Source of the DNA: Manihot esculenta
Lineage: Eukaryota > Streptophyta > Magnoliopsida > Malpighiales > Euphorbiaceae
Direction: 5' to 3'
Length of the DNA stretch: 64,000 bases
NCBI RefSeq assembly: GCF_001659605.2
Contig: NC_035171.2
Location: 30,173,825 to 30,237,824, forward strand
Shown: positions 8,915-20,389 of the stretch, in pieces
How positions within the stretch are numbered: position 1 is the stretch's first letter
Layout: every line of letters begins with the position of its first letter
The notes under the pieces: generated by a model
The model's database searches: none
Told to the model about the DNA's origin: nothing
Seen by the model: only the letters and a program-made list of their open reading frames with translations
Made by a program: the position numbers and the translations under genes

Positions 8915-11184
8915 TGTAATACCCGGCTAGACTCCGGTATCGGAATTCCTACCGTCCGGTGGAATTTCGGATGTCGGGAACTTCTAGAAGGGTAAAGACA
9001 TGTTTTATAAAATGTTTTCATGAATTTTAATGGTTTTAAAGTATGAAACTAAATGAGTTTTTGCATGAAAATAGCATTGGAGGAAAACCCAGGTTCGGCC
9101 GCCGAAAGTCAAGTTCGGCCGCCGAACATGCATGCGTTTTGGAGGCACGTTAGGCCCCCAAAAGCATGAGTTAGGGAAGTTCAGGTTCGGCCGCCGAAAG
9201 TCAAGTTCGGCCGCCGAACATTGCATGGATGCGGAGGCACATTCGGCCCCCGAACGTGGCCTGGCCAGCCACCTATAAAAGGGGCACTTAGCCGAAATGG
9301 GTGAGCTTTCTCCCATTTCCGGCCACAGCAAGCTTCCGACCTTCCCTTTGCAACTCTTGTGCTCTTCCTCCAAATCTCTACCATTTTTTCTTGAGTTTTA
9401 AGCTTGCATTGAAGGTTTTGAGCTTTTAAACCAAGTTTTGGAGCTTTGGGAACTCAGGAGCTCATTTTCGTGGATCTCCAAGTTTAGGTCGTCTTCCTCT
9501 CGATCTTCAAGAGGTAAGAGCCGATCTTAAGCTCCTTATATGTTTTAAGTAAGTTTTAAGTGATTTTATGGGGTAGAATGGCATGTATAGGGTTGTATGA
9601 GTTTTTAAGTAAATGTTAGGTTTTATGTGATTTTTGAGCAATGTGACATGTTTGAGTATGTTTGAAGTGTTGTAGTTGGGGTATATGCTTGTTTGAGGCC
9701 CCTAGGAGCTTGTATGCATGTTTTGGTTGAGATATATGCATGATTGGGGAGTTTGGAGGCGAGAATGCACAAAGGAGCCAAGTTTCTGCCCTTTGGCAGA
9801 AACCAGGTTCGGCAGCCGAAGGCACTTTCGGCCGCCGAACATGGCTGGGGAGGCAGGCCTTTCGGCTGCCGAAGTTGCCCCCGAAAAGAGACTTTCGTCT
9901 CTGTCTGGGACTTTCGGCCGCCGAAGGTGCCGCCGAACCTACCTGAGTTTCGTCTCTGTCCAGGACTTTCGGCCGCCGAAGGTGCCGCCGAAAGTGCCCT
10001 GTTCAGCCACTTCATGCATATCTCTATGTGTTATTTTCAGGATGTTTTAGGGGGTTTTTGGGGAATGTATTAGAGTCATGTTTATGTATGTTTGGTCCCT
10101 CATTGGAGTCCACCTGTGTAGGTTCGGACCCGAGGAACCAAGGACCCCAGCAGTGAGCCAGCTGCTACAGAGTTTGTCAGAGTCAGCCAGAGGTGAGTGG
10201 AACTAACTTAACTTTTTTTAAATTAAGAAATGAAATGCTTTTATCATGCTTCATGCATCATGATCATATTATAGGTTGTTTGCATTAGAATTCACGACTA
10301 TGCCGCATTGTATTGTTGTGATAGATGATAGTGGATGGACATTAGGATGATTCATTAGCCTTCTATATACGAAGTCCTGTGGTGCCCATAATAGGGCCGG
10401 GCAATACGAAGACCTGTGGTGCCCATAATAGGGCCGGGCAATACGAAGACCTGTGGTGCCCATAATAGGGCCGGGCAATACGAAGTCCTGTGGTGCCCAT
10501 AATAGGGCCGGGCAATAACTCCGAGTACGAAGTCCTGTGGTGCCCATAATAGGGCCGGGCATGGAGTTGAGGGATTTTTGAATCAGTCCATCCGTGGTGT
10601 GATTTGATTGTGCAGTGACGCATTCCATGATAGCATGTTTTAAATATTCTTTTTACAGTTCTACTCACTGGGCATCTAGCTCACCCCTCTCCCCTAACCC
10701 CCAGGTTTGCAGGTACGGGATAGATAGAGAAGGCAAGACGAGAAAGGTCATATATATGTAATAGTTAGTTTGTGGACATGACAATTGTATTATGATGAGA
10801 TGTAAAATATTCAGAATGTTATGTAATGAGGTTATTGAGGATAGAGTTGTGCTTGACCATAATGTATTGTTAATCCCTTTTGTATATACATGATCTTATG
10901 TTATGATGTTCATGTAAACTAACTCAACACAGGTTGTTTTTCCTTTAAGGCTTGATGAGATCCCACAGAGGGACTATGTTTTGTATATGTTCAGAGTATG
11001 CACAGGTTGAGTTAGTAGATGACAGTATGTATGAGGAAAAGTTTTAATTTTTATGCATGTTGTTGATCATGTATGGGATTATACAGGTTTACAGGTTTTA
11101 TGTCAGACTTGCTACGGGTCCCGGCGGCCTTAAGTCGACCCGGATCCTAGCGCCGGTAGCGGTCCGGATTTCCGAGGCGTTACA
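8915..11184 (+). repeat. 3' LTR of the chromovirus (2270 bp)
   Basis: Near-identical to 1322-3554. The 37-bp length difference is one more tandem unit (five units, 10367-10561). Single-base differences noticed: GAAGGC/GAGGC-type change near 2163 vs 9756, G/T near 3310 vs 10941, G/A near 3477 vs 11107, and two in the last 15 bases. Confidence 0.95.
10367..10561 (+). repeat. 37-bp tandem repeat, five units (3' LTR)
   Basis: Units start at 10367, 10404, 10441, 10478 and 10515; the last carries the same 10-base insertion as in the 5' LTR. The extra unit duplicates the variant with GAAGACC, so it arose inside the array. Confidence 0.95.
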
Positions 11185-11189
11185 CCCTT

Positions 11190-12181
11190 CCCTTCTCAAC
11201 CTTCCACCTAAAATCTTTGGCTGTACAGTTTATGTTCACATTCCTAAAACACACCGCACTAAACTCGATCCATGTGCTCTTAAGTGTGTTTTCTTTGGTT
11301 ATGGTGTCCATAAAAAGGGCTATCGGTGTTTTGACCCAATCTCTAAACGGCTCTTCACTACCATGGACTGCACTTTTCTGGAAGAGGAATATTTTTTTCC
11401 CTCGCCAACTAGTAGTGAGGGGGAGACAATGGCACAATCACCACCACTGCCAAATTGGCTTAGTCAGGAGGGGCCAGAACTTGATCATTCTTCTCTTCCT
11501 GAGTCTACACCAGAACTGGGAGACACTGACCATCTAGTACAGTCCTCGGTCTCAACGTCACAACCAGAACCTGACACCGTAGAATATCCTGAGGAACACA
11601 CAACTGAGGTATGTGAATCTGAACTTTCTCATGTTTCTAATAATCTTACCACTGAACCCATTTCCCTTGAGGTTCCTGAAACAGGCCAATATGTTCTACC
11701 CCCTCGGAATAATAGAGGAATTCCACCCAGGAGATATGATCCAGAATTCGAGGCAGCCAAATCCAGATACCCTGTGGCAAACGTTACCAAAGGAGAAAGA
11801 CTATCACCTCAGTTGGTCAACCTATAGAAATCCATTTGCTCAGAATGGATACCAAAGGATGCCACAGAGGCCCAGAAGGACAAAAGATGGGTTGAGGCAA
11901 TGGAGATCGAGATGGATGCCCTGGAGAAAAACAAGACCTGGGAAAAATGCTGGCTACCCAAGGGAAAACGACCAGTGGGATGCAAATGGGTGTTTACCAT
12001 AAAGTATAAGTCAGACGGAACGGTGGACAGATATAAAGCTAGACTTGTAGCAAAAGGATTGGCAGAACTCCTATGGATCAGAAAGTTGATGTTTGAGCTT
12101 GGATTCCCATCAAAGGATGCAGCTGAACTCCGTTGTGACAACAAGGTGGCAATAAGCATTTCTGAAAATCCAGTTCAGCAT
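11190..12181 (+). pseudogene. copia-1 integrase C-terminus, RT start fused to RNase H
   Basis: Resumes after the TSD with the integrase C-terminal part (IFGCTVYVHIPKTHR, LDPCALKCVFFGY). An acidic linker follows, then a stop at 11825-11827 and a frame change. From 11900 the RT N-terminus is clear (MDALEKNKTWE, GCKWVFTIKYKSDG, RYKARLVAKG). At about 12058 it jumps straight to RNase H (AELLWIRKLM ... RCDNKVAISISENPVQH), so the RT palm with its catalytic Asp pair is deleted. The frame is cut at 12181 by the reverse gypsy LTR and continues at 14491. Confidence 0.88.
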
Positions 12182-14485
12182 TGTAACAGCCCGGAAACCG
12201 GTACCCTCTTTGTAACGGCCCAAACTGCTCGGCGCTAGGACTCAGGTCGGCTTAAGGCCGCCAGAACCCGTAGCAAGCCTAAACTACACTCCAACTATCC
12301 CATACATGATCCGACTGGACTACCAGCTGACACACTTTTTCTGTAAAAATACCAGACTTAACCTTTAAAACATCAGACATCTCAATCTGAAATAGCCCTC
12401 AGGGCTAAACCAGTGATACACTACCAAGTAACCTCCATGCACTATGCTTGGAAACATAGAACCCACTCTGTAGGGTCAGCATATCATAAGTTAACCTTGG
12501 CTACCATAGAGTCACAGGAATCAAACCTGGTCTTCTCTAATGGACTCTCTATGGGTCACAGGAATCAAACCTGGTCTTCCCTCTGCACTGGTCTTGGGTC
12601 AAGGGAATTACACCCTGTCTTCCCTCACAGTTATAATTCACTGGGTTTTCGAAACACAATATGTATTAAGCCTGGTTTGACTCATTTCTCATCAAGAAAC
12701 TGAAAACAGGATACATGCATATACAAGGGATGAAATACTATAGGCAAAGCACATACTAATCCACAAGCACACTATCTGACTGTTTATTACATCTGTACTA
12801 CATATCTCTTTAATTTACATCATGTCCACACTAACTATACACAAGCATACTGAAGCCAACACTCTGATGCTTCTGACTTCCCAGCTAACCTTGTCCCTGC
12901 AAAACTGGGATTAAGGGAAAGGGATGAGCTATAAAGCCCAGTGAGTAGAAACACTGAAAACAGTTCATTCATACGCATTTTATATGAAAATGCATCACAA
13001 CTCAAACATTCCATATCTTGGATTAGACATGACCTCAAAACTCCCTCGACGGGCTATTGATGTCGCCTTGGTCCAATCCTCATAAACAATGAAAATGCAA
13101 TGCACCATATTCGTGATTCTAATGCAATCACCCTAAGATATATCATGGCATCCATGATGCATGAACTATGCTAACAAGCATTCTGTTACTTTAATATAAA
13201 ATATTAAGTTTAGTTCTACTCACCTCTGCTCCTCTGGCAGAAACTGTACTGACTCTGCAACTGCTAATCCTGACGACCTCCCTGAACTGTCGGGTCCAAT
13301 CCTACACAAATGGACTCGAATGAGGTGTCAAACATACTCTTATCAACGCTTAAACAATCCCCCCTAACCCCTTCTGAACCTCTAAAAACAATCACACAAA
13401 GCATGCAAAAGAAGGCTGGACAGAACACATTCGGCGGCAGGTTCGGCGGCCGAATGTCCTGAACAGAGCCGAAACTCAAGTACCTTCGGCGGCCGAATAT
13501 CCTCTTTCGGCGGCCGAACCCTTTCGGGCTACTTTCGGAGGCCGAATCCCCTAAACAGAGCTGAACCTCAAAGCACTCAGGGGCAAGCTGTGGCAGTCTA
13601 AGCCACCATGCAAGGGGTTCGGCGGCCGAATCCTTCTTCGGCTGCCGAACCTGAGTTCTTTAAGAACTCAGCTTCTTCCGCAACCTAGCTCCTCCATCTT
13701 TTCCTCTGCTCTAAACATGCATAACTCCAAACCTCAACTTACATATACTCAAGTATATGCTCCAAGGGGTCCAAAACTACTTATCAACCCCAACAATCAA
13801 CACACATAACACATAATCATGCATAAACCATTAAAACATCACAACTAAACCTATAACCATAACTCTACCCTTAACCTCTTAAAAAGCTATTAGAAATCAT
13901 TAAAACAAGTATAAAGACTTCCCTTACCTCCTGAAATCAGAAGAGGAACAACCAAACTCAGCAACTCCTCCTCCAAAGCTTCAAACCCTCACAACTCTTC
14001 TTTTCTCTCCAAAACGTTCAAAACCTTTTGCAAATGATCAACCCTCTGCATAGGCTGATTAAAACCTTGCATATGAGTCAGGAGAAACGTGGCCTAACCT
14101 CTGGTCATGATCTGGAGGTGAACACCTGGCCAAATCACGGACTGAGGAGCGTGCACAACTAACCGACCATCCCAGTTTCGGCTGCCGAAACTGCATGCAA
14201 AACCATGCAACTTTCGGGGGCCGAACATAAACTTCGGGGGCCGAACATAAACTTCGGGGGCCGAACATTGGGCACTTTCGGCGGCCGAACTTAACATTCG
14301 GGGGCCGAACATGACAGAAACTCCTTTGGCCATTTCTCCCTAAAACTCAACTATTTCCTAATCAAACCGTTAAAATACTTTAAAACATTTTAGAAAACCT
14401 TCACTCTATCCTCAGGAAACCTCTGACATCCTTGAATCCCACCGGACGGTAAGAATTCCGATGCCGGGTTTAGCCGGGTATTACA
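12182..14485 (-). mobile_element. Solo LTR of a related gypsy chromovirus, reverse orientation
   Basis: On the minus strand it starts TGTAATACCCGGCT and ends GGGCTGTTACA, matching both ends of the 5' LTR above but clearly diverged inside. It is 2304 bp and flanked by the direct repeat AGCAT (12177-12181 and 14486-14490), with no internal region: the product of LTR-LTR recombination. It carries about 12 TTCGGNNNCCGAA-type mini-hairpins in the same two clusters (13430-13650, 14175-14310). The 37-bp array is represented by one degenerate copy near 13040-13090. Base substitutions are numerous, so it is an older insertion or another subfamily. Confidence 0.93.
12511..12625. repeat. 44-bp imperfect tandem repeat inside the solo LTR
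   Basis: GTCACAGGAATCAAACCTGG recurs at 12511 and 12555, with a third degenerate copy from about 12598. The intact element lacks this array, so the two LTR lineages expanded different repeats. Confidence 0.8.
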
Positions 14486-14490
14486 AGCAT

Positions 14491-14686
14491 GATCGAACAA
14501 AACATGTTGAAATAGACTGACATTTCATCAAAGAAAAGTTGGACAGTGGTCTGATATCTTTACCGTTTGTTCGATCAAAGGATCAATGGGCGGACATCCT
14601 AACCAAAGCAGTAGCTGGACGAATATTCCATGAGGTTTTGGGCAAGTTGGGTATGCTAGATCCACATGATCCAACTTGAGGGGGAG
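14491..14686 (+). pseudogene. copia-1 RNase H C-terminus and polypurine tract
   Basis: After AGCAT the RNase H frame continues (DRTKHVEID, FIKEKLDSG, QWADILTKAV, GKLGMLDPHDPT) to a stop. The polypurine tract GAGGGGGAG (14678-14686) abuts the 3' LTR. Sense continues across the solo-LTR insertion from 12181. Confidence 0.88.
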
Positions 14687-14920
14687 TGTTGGAAAGAATC
14701 CTCTGCCATGATTGTAAATCAATCAGTATTGGAAAGAATCCTCTGACATGATTGTAAATCAATCATGATCAAATCTTACCATGTTTAGCATAGCACGATT
14801 CTAGGACATAATTGAGGATACAATCAAAGATCTAATTGTTCATATTATGTACTATATAAAATCTGTAACTTACTACACAAGAGTTAAGAAAATAAAAACA
14901 GTTTTCTTCCTATAATCTCA
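14687..14920 (+). repeat. 3' LTR of copia-1 (234 bp)
   Basis: Starts TGTTGGAAAG after the polypurine tract and ends TCTCA. It lacks the extra repeat block of the 5' LTR. The sequence then passes into AT-rich host DNA. Confidence 0.88.
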
Positions 14921-16228
14921 AGATATATTTATTTTTTTTTAAGGATTAAATGTACTTCTATACTAGAAAAAAAATGTACATCTATGGTCTCAGTAATTTC
15001 TAAATTTTTTTTTATTGGAGATCATTGAAATAAGCAAAAATATTATTTTTTTGAAAAATATCATTTATTACAATCGAAATAGCATATTGGATGAAGTTTA
15101 ATTTGATTAAAAATTTTATATTTTAAATAAATTAAATTTAGACTTATTTTTTCTAATTTTATTTAATAAATAAACTAAATTTAAATATGTAGATATTTGA
15201 TTAGTTAAAACTGGATAACAAGATTATTTATGAGTTATAAACAGAATTATAAATATATATATTTATTTAGCTACAGTTATTTAGTTTTAAATTTATTATT
15301 TATAAGCTAAAAATTTATTAAGGTGGGTAAATAAATTGAGCTATATTTAATTGAATAAAAAATCTCATTTACGAAATAAATTAAAATTAAATTTATTAAT
15401 ATTCAACTTAAATTTAAGATAAATTATGTTTGAATTTAATTTTATATCGAAAAATTTTAACGAATGAAAATTAAACTTTTCAAAAATTGAGTGACTCAAT
15501 TTGTTTATATTTCATACCTTATTTCTTTTTAAAAATTTAAATGTGAAAAAAAAATTTTAATGAGATATAAATTACTTTTTTATATTTTTTAAGCAAAATT
15601 TAGATATTCAATTTGCTTAATCTCAGATAATAATTAAAACTTATTTAGTTGAAATTATTTATTTATAAAAATAGAATTGCTAATCAATCATATATAATTT
15701 AACAATTTATGAAAACTTAAAATTGTTGAGTTGAGTTCTCTTCTTCTTTTTTTTTTATTAGTGTCGATATCTCAATTTTTCCTGCTCCTTTCGGGCAGAG
15801 GAAGCTCTAGTTTTCTCCTTCCATTTTGCGACACCACCCTTCATCGGCCTCACGATTCTCTTGTACCTATATGGAATTGATATAGTTCAGCTCTATTCAG
15901 CCGCTTGCTGAGGTTGTCTCCACTATCTTTTATGCCTTCCTCTCCCGTTGTTTGCTGTGACCCTTTTCAGCATCTTGACATGCTTATAGCGGTCCTCTAA
16001 TTGGGTTGGAGCTGCAATTTACCTTGGATTGTGTTTGGCTGGGTGAAGTTTTTTAATTTTTGGGCTGGACTTGTTCTTATAGATCTTGTTTGATTTTTCT
16101 TTTTTTTTTAAAAATTTTTTTTTCCAATATCATGTCTCTATTGTATTTTATTTATCTATAATGCATTTATTTTCTCTGTTTTAAAAAACTTAAATAAAAA
16201 CTAAGTTTATTTGAGTTTAAAGGAAAAA
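14921..16228. other. Intergenic, AT-rich; one patch of normal composition
   Basis: Mostly A/T-rich sequence with no credible ORF. At about 15745-16110 there is a distinctly less AT-rich patch ending in a long T/A run. It could be a decayed retroposon, but no diagnostic motif or coding remnant was recognised. Confidence 0.5.
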
Positions 16229-16780
16229 AGAAAACTAAACTAAACTTTTGATGCCATGACGTTGGTAGCCATAAATCATAATTAATCTTTAGTGCACTAA
16301 TTAACCAAATGAATAGATATATATATATGAAAATGACGTTCAAATATGTGATTATTATTATTATTATCATCATCAAGTTCTGTTAATGTCTCTAATCATA
16401 TTAATCTTGAAGATAAGTTTTTTTTTTTTTATAATTTCCATGAAGAAGTGGAAGTTGATTCATATCCTATTCCCAAGACCTCAAGAGTTCGTTTCAAGCC
16501 TTTATTTTAAATAAAAAAAAATTATTTCATTTATTTTATAATTTTTATCTATTTTTTATAATTAATTATTTTTTTCATAAATTATATAATATATAAATTA
16601 ACTATTATAATTCTATTTTATTTTATTTTATTTTGAAAGAATATTCTAAAATATTCATTTAATTTAAAAAAGAAAACTTTTTGATGCCAATCAGGTTGGT
16701 GGCCATAAAACATAACTAATATTTAGTGCGCTAATTAACCAAATGAATAAATATACATGAAAATGACGTTGAAAGATGTA
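16229..16780 (+). repeat. Direct duplication of about 110 bp, spaced 440 bp
   Basis: 16229-16350 and 16671-16780 share GATGCCA, GTTGGTNGCCATAAA, CATAATTAAT/CATAACTAAT, TTTAGTGC, CTAATTAACCAAATGAAT and ATGAAAATGACGTT. They are clearly diverged copies. Function unknown. Confidence 0.8.
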
Positions 16781-17744
16781 ATTAATATTATTAATATTAA
16801 ATCCATCTTAAATTCAATTAAAAATTATTTTAAATTTAATTATTGCTCTTTAATAAATTTTAAATTTATTAAAAAATAATTTTCATTTAAAATTTTCATA
16901 TTTTAAAATTATTTAATTTTTAAATGAAAACATATATTTTTTTTTATAAATATTATTATAAAACATATTATTTTATATTAAATTAATTCTTTATATAAAT
17001 AAGTGTGAAATTAATTCTGAATATCTAAATTACCGAAAATATATAACGATATATAGTATTAAACTATATCATGTCAATACGCAGTTAATTTGAATTAGAA
17101 ACATTTTAACGGCTTAATAATAAAGTTTTCTTTTTTTGGATTGGAAAATTTTTATAGTGAAACGAAAAAGGTCAAACCATAAGATCTATACACATAGTAA
17201 AAAAGGGAAAAAAAAAAAAAAAGGAAAAAGAAATCGTCTATTTCCTTGCTTGATAGCTGAGTTGTTTTCTAAATTTGATGTTTTCCAAATTTTGGCATGA
17301 GTTGTTTTCTTGATAGCAGTTAATTTGTTGATGTTTTGATTCTAAATTTTCGTGTAATTTGATAATAAATTGAATATTTTACATAAATATAAATTTATTT
17401 GTGTTTTACATAAATTAAAAATTATATAGCTAAAATTATATTTTGCACAAATAAAATGAACGAATGTAATAAATTATTTTAAATTTAGAATAAATATAAG
17501 AGTGCGTACATTATTATATGTGCACATTAATTTTTTATATTATAAAATAGAGTTGATCATCAAATCTTGAAAATCCAACTGAAACTAATTAGTATATATA
17601 AAAAATACTATGATTACATGCGTAATGAAAATCTACTTAATTATATATACTAACGGTAAATTTTTATGGAATCTCAAACTATTTATAAGGGGTGAGTTTT
17701 GGTCATGTACCAAGGATTATAATTTTCTAATCTTTCTTTCTACA

Positions 17745-17905
17745 GATAACCTCTTTTTAACAGTGTGTTGATTTTAAATTTTTGCCACATATTTCAATTT
17801 TATACCAATCATATATAACTTATTTAGATAATCTCTTTTCGACAGTGTTGATTTTAAAATTTTGCCACATATTTCAATTTTATACCAATCATATATAACT
17901 TATTT
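17745..17905 (+). repeat. 82-bp tandem duplication
   Basis: Units begin GATAACCTC at 17745 and GATAATCTC at 17827. The second halves (GCCACATATTTCAATTTTAT onwards) are essentially identical. A recent local duplication in AT-rich DNA. Confidence 0.9.
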
Positions 17906-18440
17906 TGAGCTATCGCATGACTATTAAATTATTTTTAAAATTAATAAATTTATCAATTACAATACCTGAATTTTATTTAATTATTTCTTAAAAAATTAAA
18001 ACCATTTACTATCGCAAGATAAATAAAATACTTTTGAAAAAGTGAATAACTTAGTTTTGAAATTACTTAAAAGTTAGGATAAAACACCAAATAAACTTAT
18101 ACTAATTTTTTGAAAACTTAAGTGAACTTATTCCAAATTAAAAAAAAAAAAGCAAAAAAGATAAAAATAGTCAACCTTTTTATCCATGGTGAATTATAGC
18201 TAATATTTTTTATTTAAATTAAATTAATTTAATTTTAAAGTATTAATTATAATTAAAAATATTTTTTTAATATATAAATTTTACTACTATGTGCAATTCA
18301 TTCAGTATAATTTTTTTTTAAATTATGTATTGGTATTAATTCTTCTTATACTAACTGAATTGTATATATTAATAAAATTTATATTTCAATTAAGATTCTG
18401 ATTATAATTAATATGAGACTGAATATTGTTAGGAATTACC

Positions 18441-18876
18441 TGTATTTGGTTCAAATCGAAAAAATTGATCGAATTGAATTAATTTAAAATTTTAATTTGA
18501 TTTTTTATTCATTTCGATTCGATTTCATTTAATTTTTAATTTTAAAAATTTTGATTATTTCAGTTCAATTTGATTTTGATAAAAAAATTAAAAAAAATCA
18601 AATCGAATCGATTAGTAATAATAATATATTATTTTTAATAATATAGAGATATTAGATCGTATTAAAATTAAAATATTCAAATTAAACTTTAAAATATTAA
18701 AAATAAAATGTAAAAAATAAAAAAAATATTAAAAATTTAAACCGATCAAATTGAATCGAATCAAATCAGATCGGTTTAATTCAGTTTAATTTTTAACTAA
18801 AATTAATTTTATTTAATTTTTATAAATATTAAAATTTTAATTTTTAATTTGATTTAATTTTAAATTAAATTGATGT
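18441..18876 (-). repeat. AT-rich foldback repeat, copy 1
   Basis: A roughly 430-bp unit whose ends carry runs of AATTCGATT-like words in inverted order. Its reverse complement aligns with 19618-20038 and 57046-57480, sharing CTAATCGATTCGATTTGATT and the central ATAATATATTATT. It looks like a dispersed non-autonomous foldback element. No transposase and no clear TSD seen. Confidence 0.7.
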
Positions 18877-19617
18877 AATGCTGAGAAATAGATACGGACA
18901 GATAGACATACAAAATTAGAAAGTGATGGAGAGAGATAAAGACAAAGGCTGGAGATGGAGAAAGGAGAAAAATGAAAGATAGAGTAATTTCATTTTTATT
19001 TTTGGAAATTTCTGCCATATTAGTAAAATAATCAGAATGTTTTTCTTTTTGTTATTTAAATTAATGTTAACAGATTTTTTAATTATAAATTGAAGTTTAG
19101 TTTTATATCTCTGGAATCTTATCAAAAAAGGATAAAATAAATAATAAATGTGTATGGAAAATTTTTTGGTGCAAAGGAAAATATAAAAAAATATATATAT
19201 TTGAATAGATGGAAAATAAAAAACGAAATGGAAATTTTATCTACTTCTTCTTATTTAGAAAGTATGCTTTTATATTTCTTCATTATTTTCCCTCAAATTA
19301 AAGAAAAAAATTAATTAAAAATAAATATTATTCTTTTTTTTTCTTTGTCCAGATTTATTTATTTTCACTTTTCATTTTTTATTGAAAATAAAAAATATAA
19401 AAAGTATATTCACCTGTCAATAATTAAAAAAATATTTTAAAAAAACATGTAGATCTTTCATAATTAAACATAAATCATTGATAATATATTTTAAAATGGT
19501 TTACTTATATTATTTATTTATTTTACAATAATATAAATAATTTGTATAAATAATTTTAATTAATTAGTTACTTCTAAAAAAGTCTCAAATAGTCTATTCA
19601 AATTATTTTTTGAATGA

Positions 19618-20038
19618 ATATTCAGTTAGTTCGATTCAAAATAAAATAAAATTAAATAAATTAAAAATATAAATTTTAATATTTTTAAAAATTGAATCGA
19701 ATTGATTTAAAATAAAAATTAAATCAAACTGATTTAATTTAATTAAATTAGATCCATCAAACTTTTTAATATATTTTTTATTTTTTATTTTTTACGCTTT
19801 ATTTTTAATATGTTAAAATTTAATTAAAATATTTTAATTTTAATTAAAATTTAATCTATTTATACTATCAAAAATAATATACTATTAATATTAATCGATT
19901 TGATTTAATTTTTTTTATTAAAATTGAATTAAATTAAAATTTTTAAAATTAAAAATCAAATCAAACTAAATTAAAATAAATAAAAATTAAATTAAAATTT
20001 TAAATTAATTCGATTCGATAAATTTTTTTAATTCTCTA
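19618..20038 (+). repeat. AT-rich foldback repeat, copy 2
   Basis: Same family as 18441-18876 but in the opposite orientation, only 740 bp away. Together they form a large imperfect inverted repeat upstream of the receptor kinase gene. Confidence 0.7.
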
Positions 20039-20389
20039 GAATTTTAATAAGCTGACATAAAAACTCTTTATTTTTATTTTTTAATTGAAAATTAAAAATT
20101 GATAGAATAAAATATAAAACTTTTTAGATTTATTCAAATGAACTTATTATGCAAAAATTCTTTATTTTTTATTGTTACTTAATTTTTAAAAATCAAATTA
20201 AATTCGAAATAAAGTATAACAATATAATTTTCTCTTTCTACTATAAAAGAAAATAATGAAAAATATTTAAAACTTTCTAAATCTTAATTAAATTTGAAAA
20301 ATTGAGTCATATTTAGATTTCTTAAAAATCTTTTTCAGAAAATTACAACTTTTTTTAAAAAGCGAACCTACCTTAAAAATCTCCATATT

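Larger units (their letters stand above)
1322..11184 (+). mobile_element. Complete Ty3/gypsy chromovirus (Tekay/Del type) inserted in copia-1
   Basis: A 9.86-kb element with two long LTRs, a tRNA-Met primer-binding site, gag, protease, RT, RNase H, integrase with C-terminal chromodomain, a polypurine tract and a 5-bp TSD. LTRs above 2 kb, the domain order and the chromodomain place it in the chromovirus branch, most like Tekay/Del. Apart from one extra 37-bp repeat unit in the 3' LTR, I count only five LTR base differences by eye (about 0.2%), so it is young. Gag-pol is broken twice: a TAG at 5923-5925 and a one-base insertion near 6967. By base composition it is far richer in GC than the flanking intergenic DNA. 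Confidence 0.95.
28..14920 (+). mobile_element. copia-1: nested, internally deleted Ty1/copia retrotransposon
   Basis: Two related LTRs (28-309 and 14687-14920) bound a copia element split into three pieces by two later gypsy insertions. Removing those insertions leaves about 2.7 kb, well short of the roughly 5 kb usual for the superfamily. Gag and the protease active site are missing after the primer-binding site, and most of the reverse transcriptase is missing around 12058, where the start of RT runs straight into RNase H. Integrase and RNase H fragments read in the plus direction. The two LTRs differ by an internal stretch of about 48 bp. No clean target duplication is visible directly at the LTR ends. 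Confidence 0.92.

Noticed and set aside
15745..16110. SINE or tRNA-derived element
   Set aside because: No A/B-box promoter pair or tRNA fold could be found; only the T/A-rich end fits.
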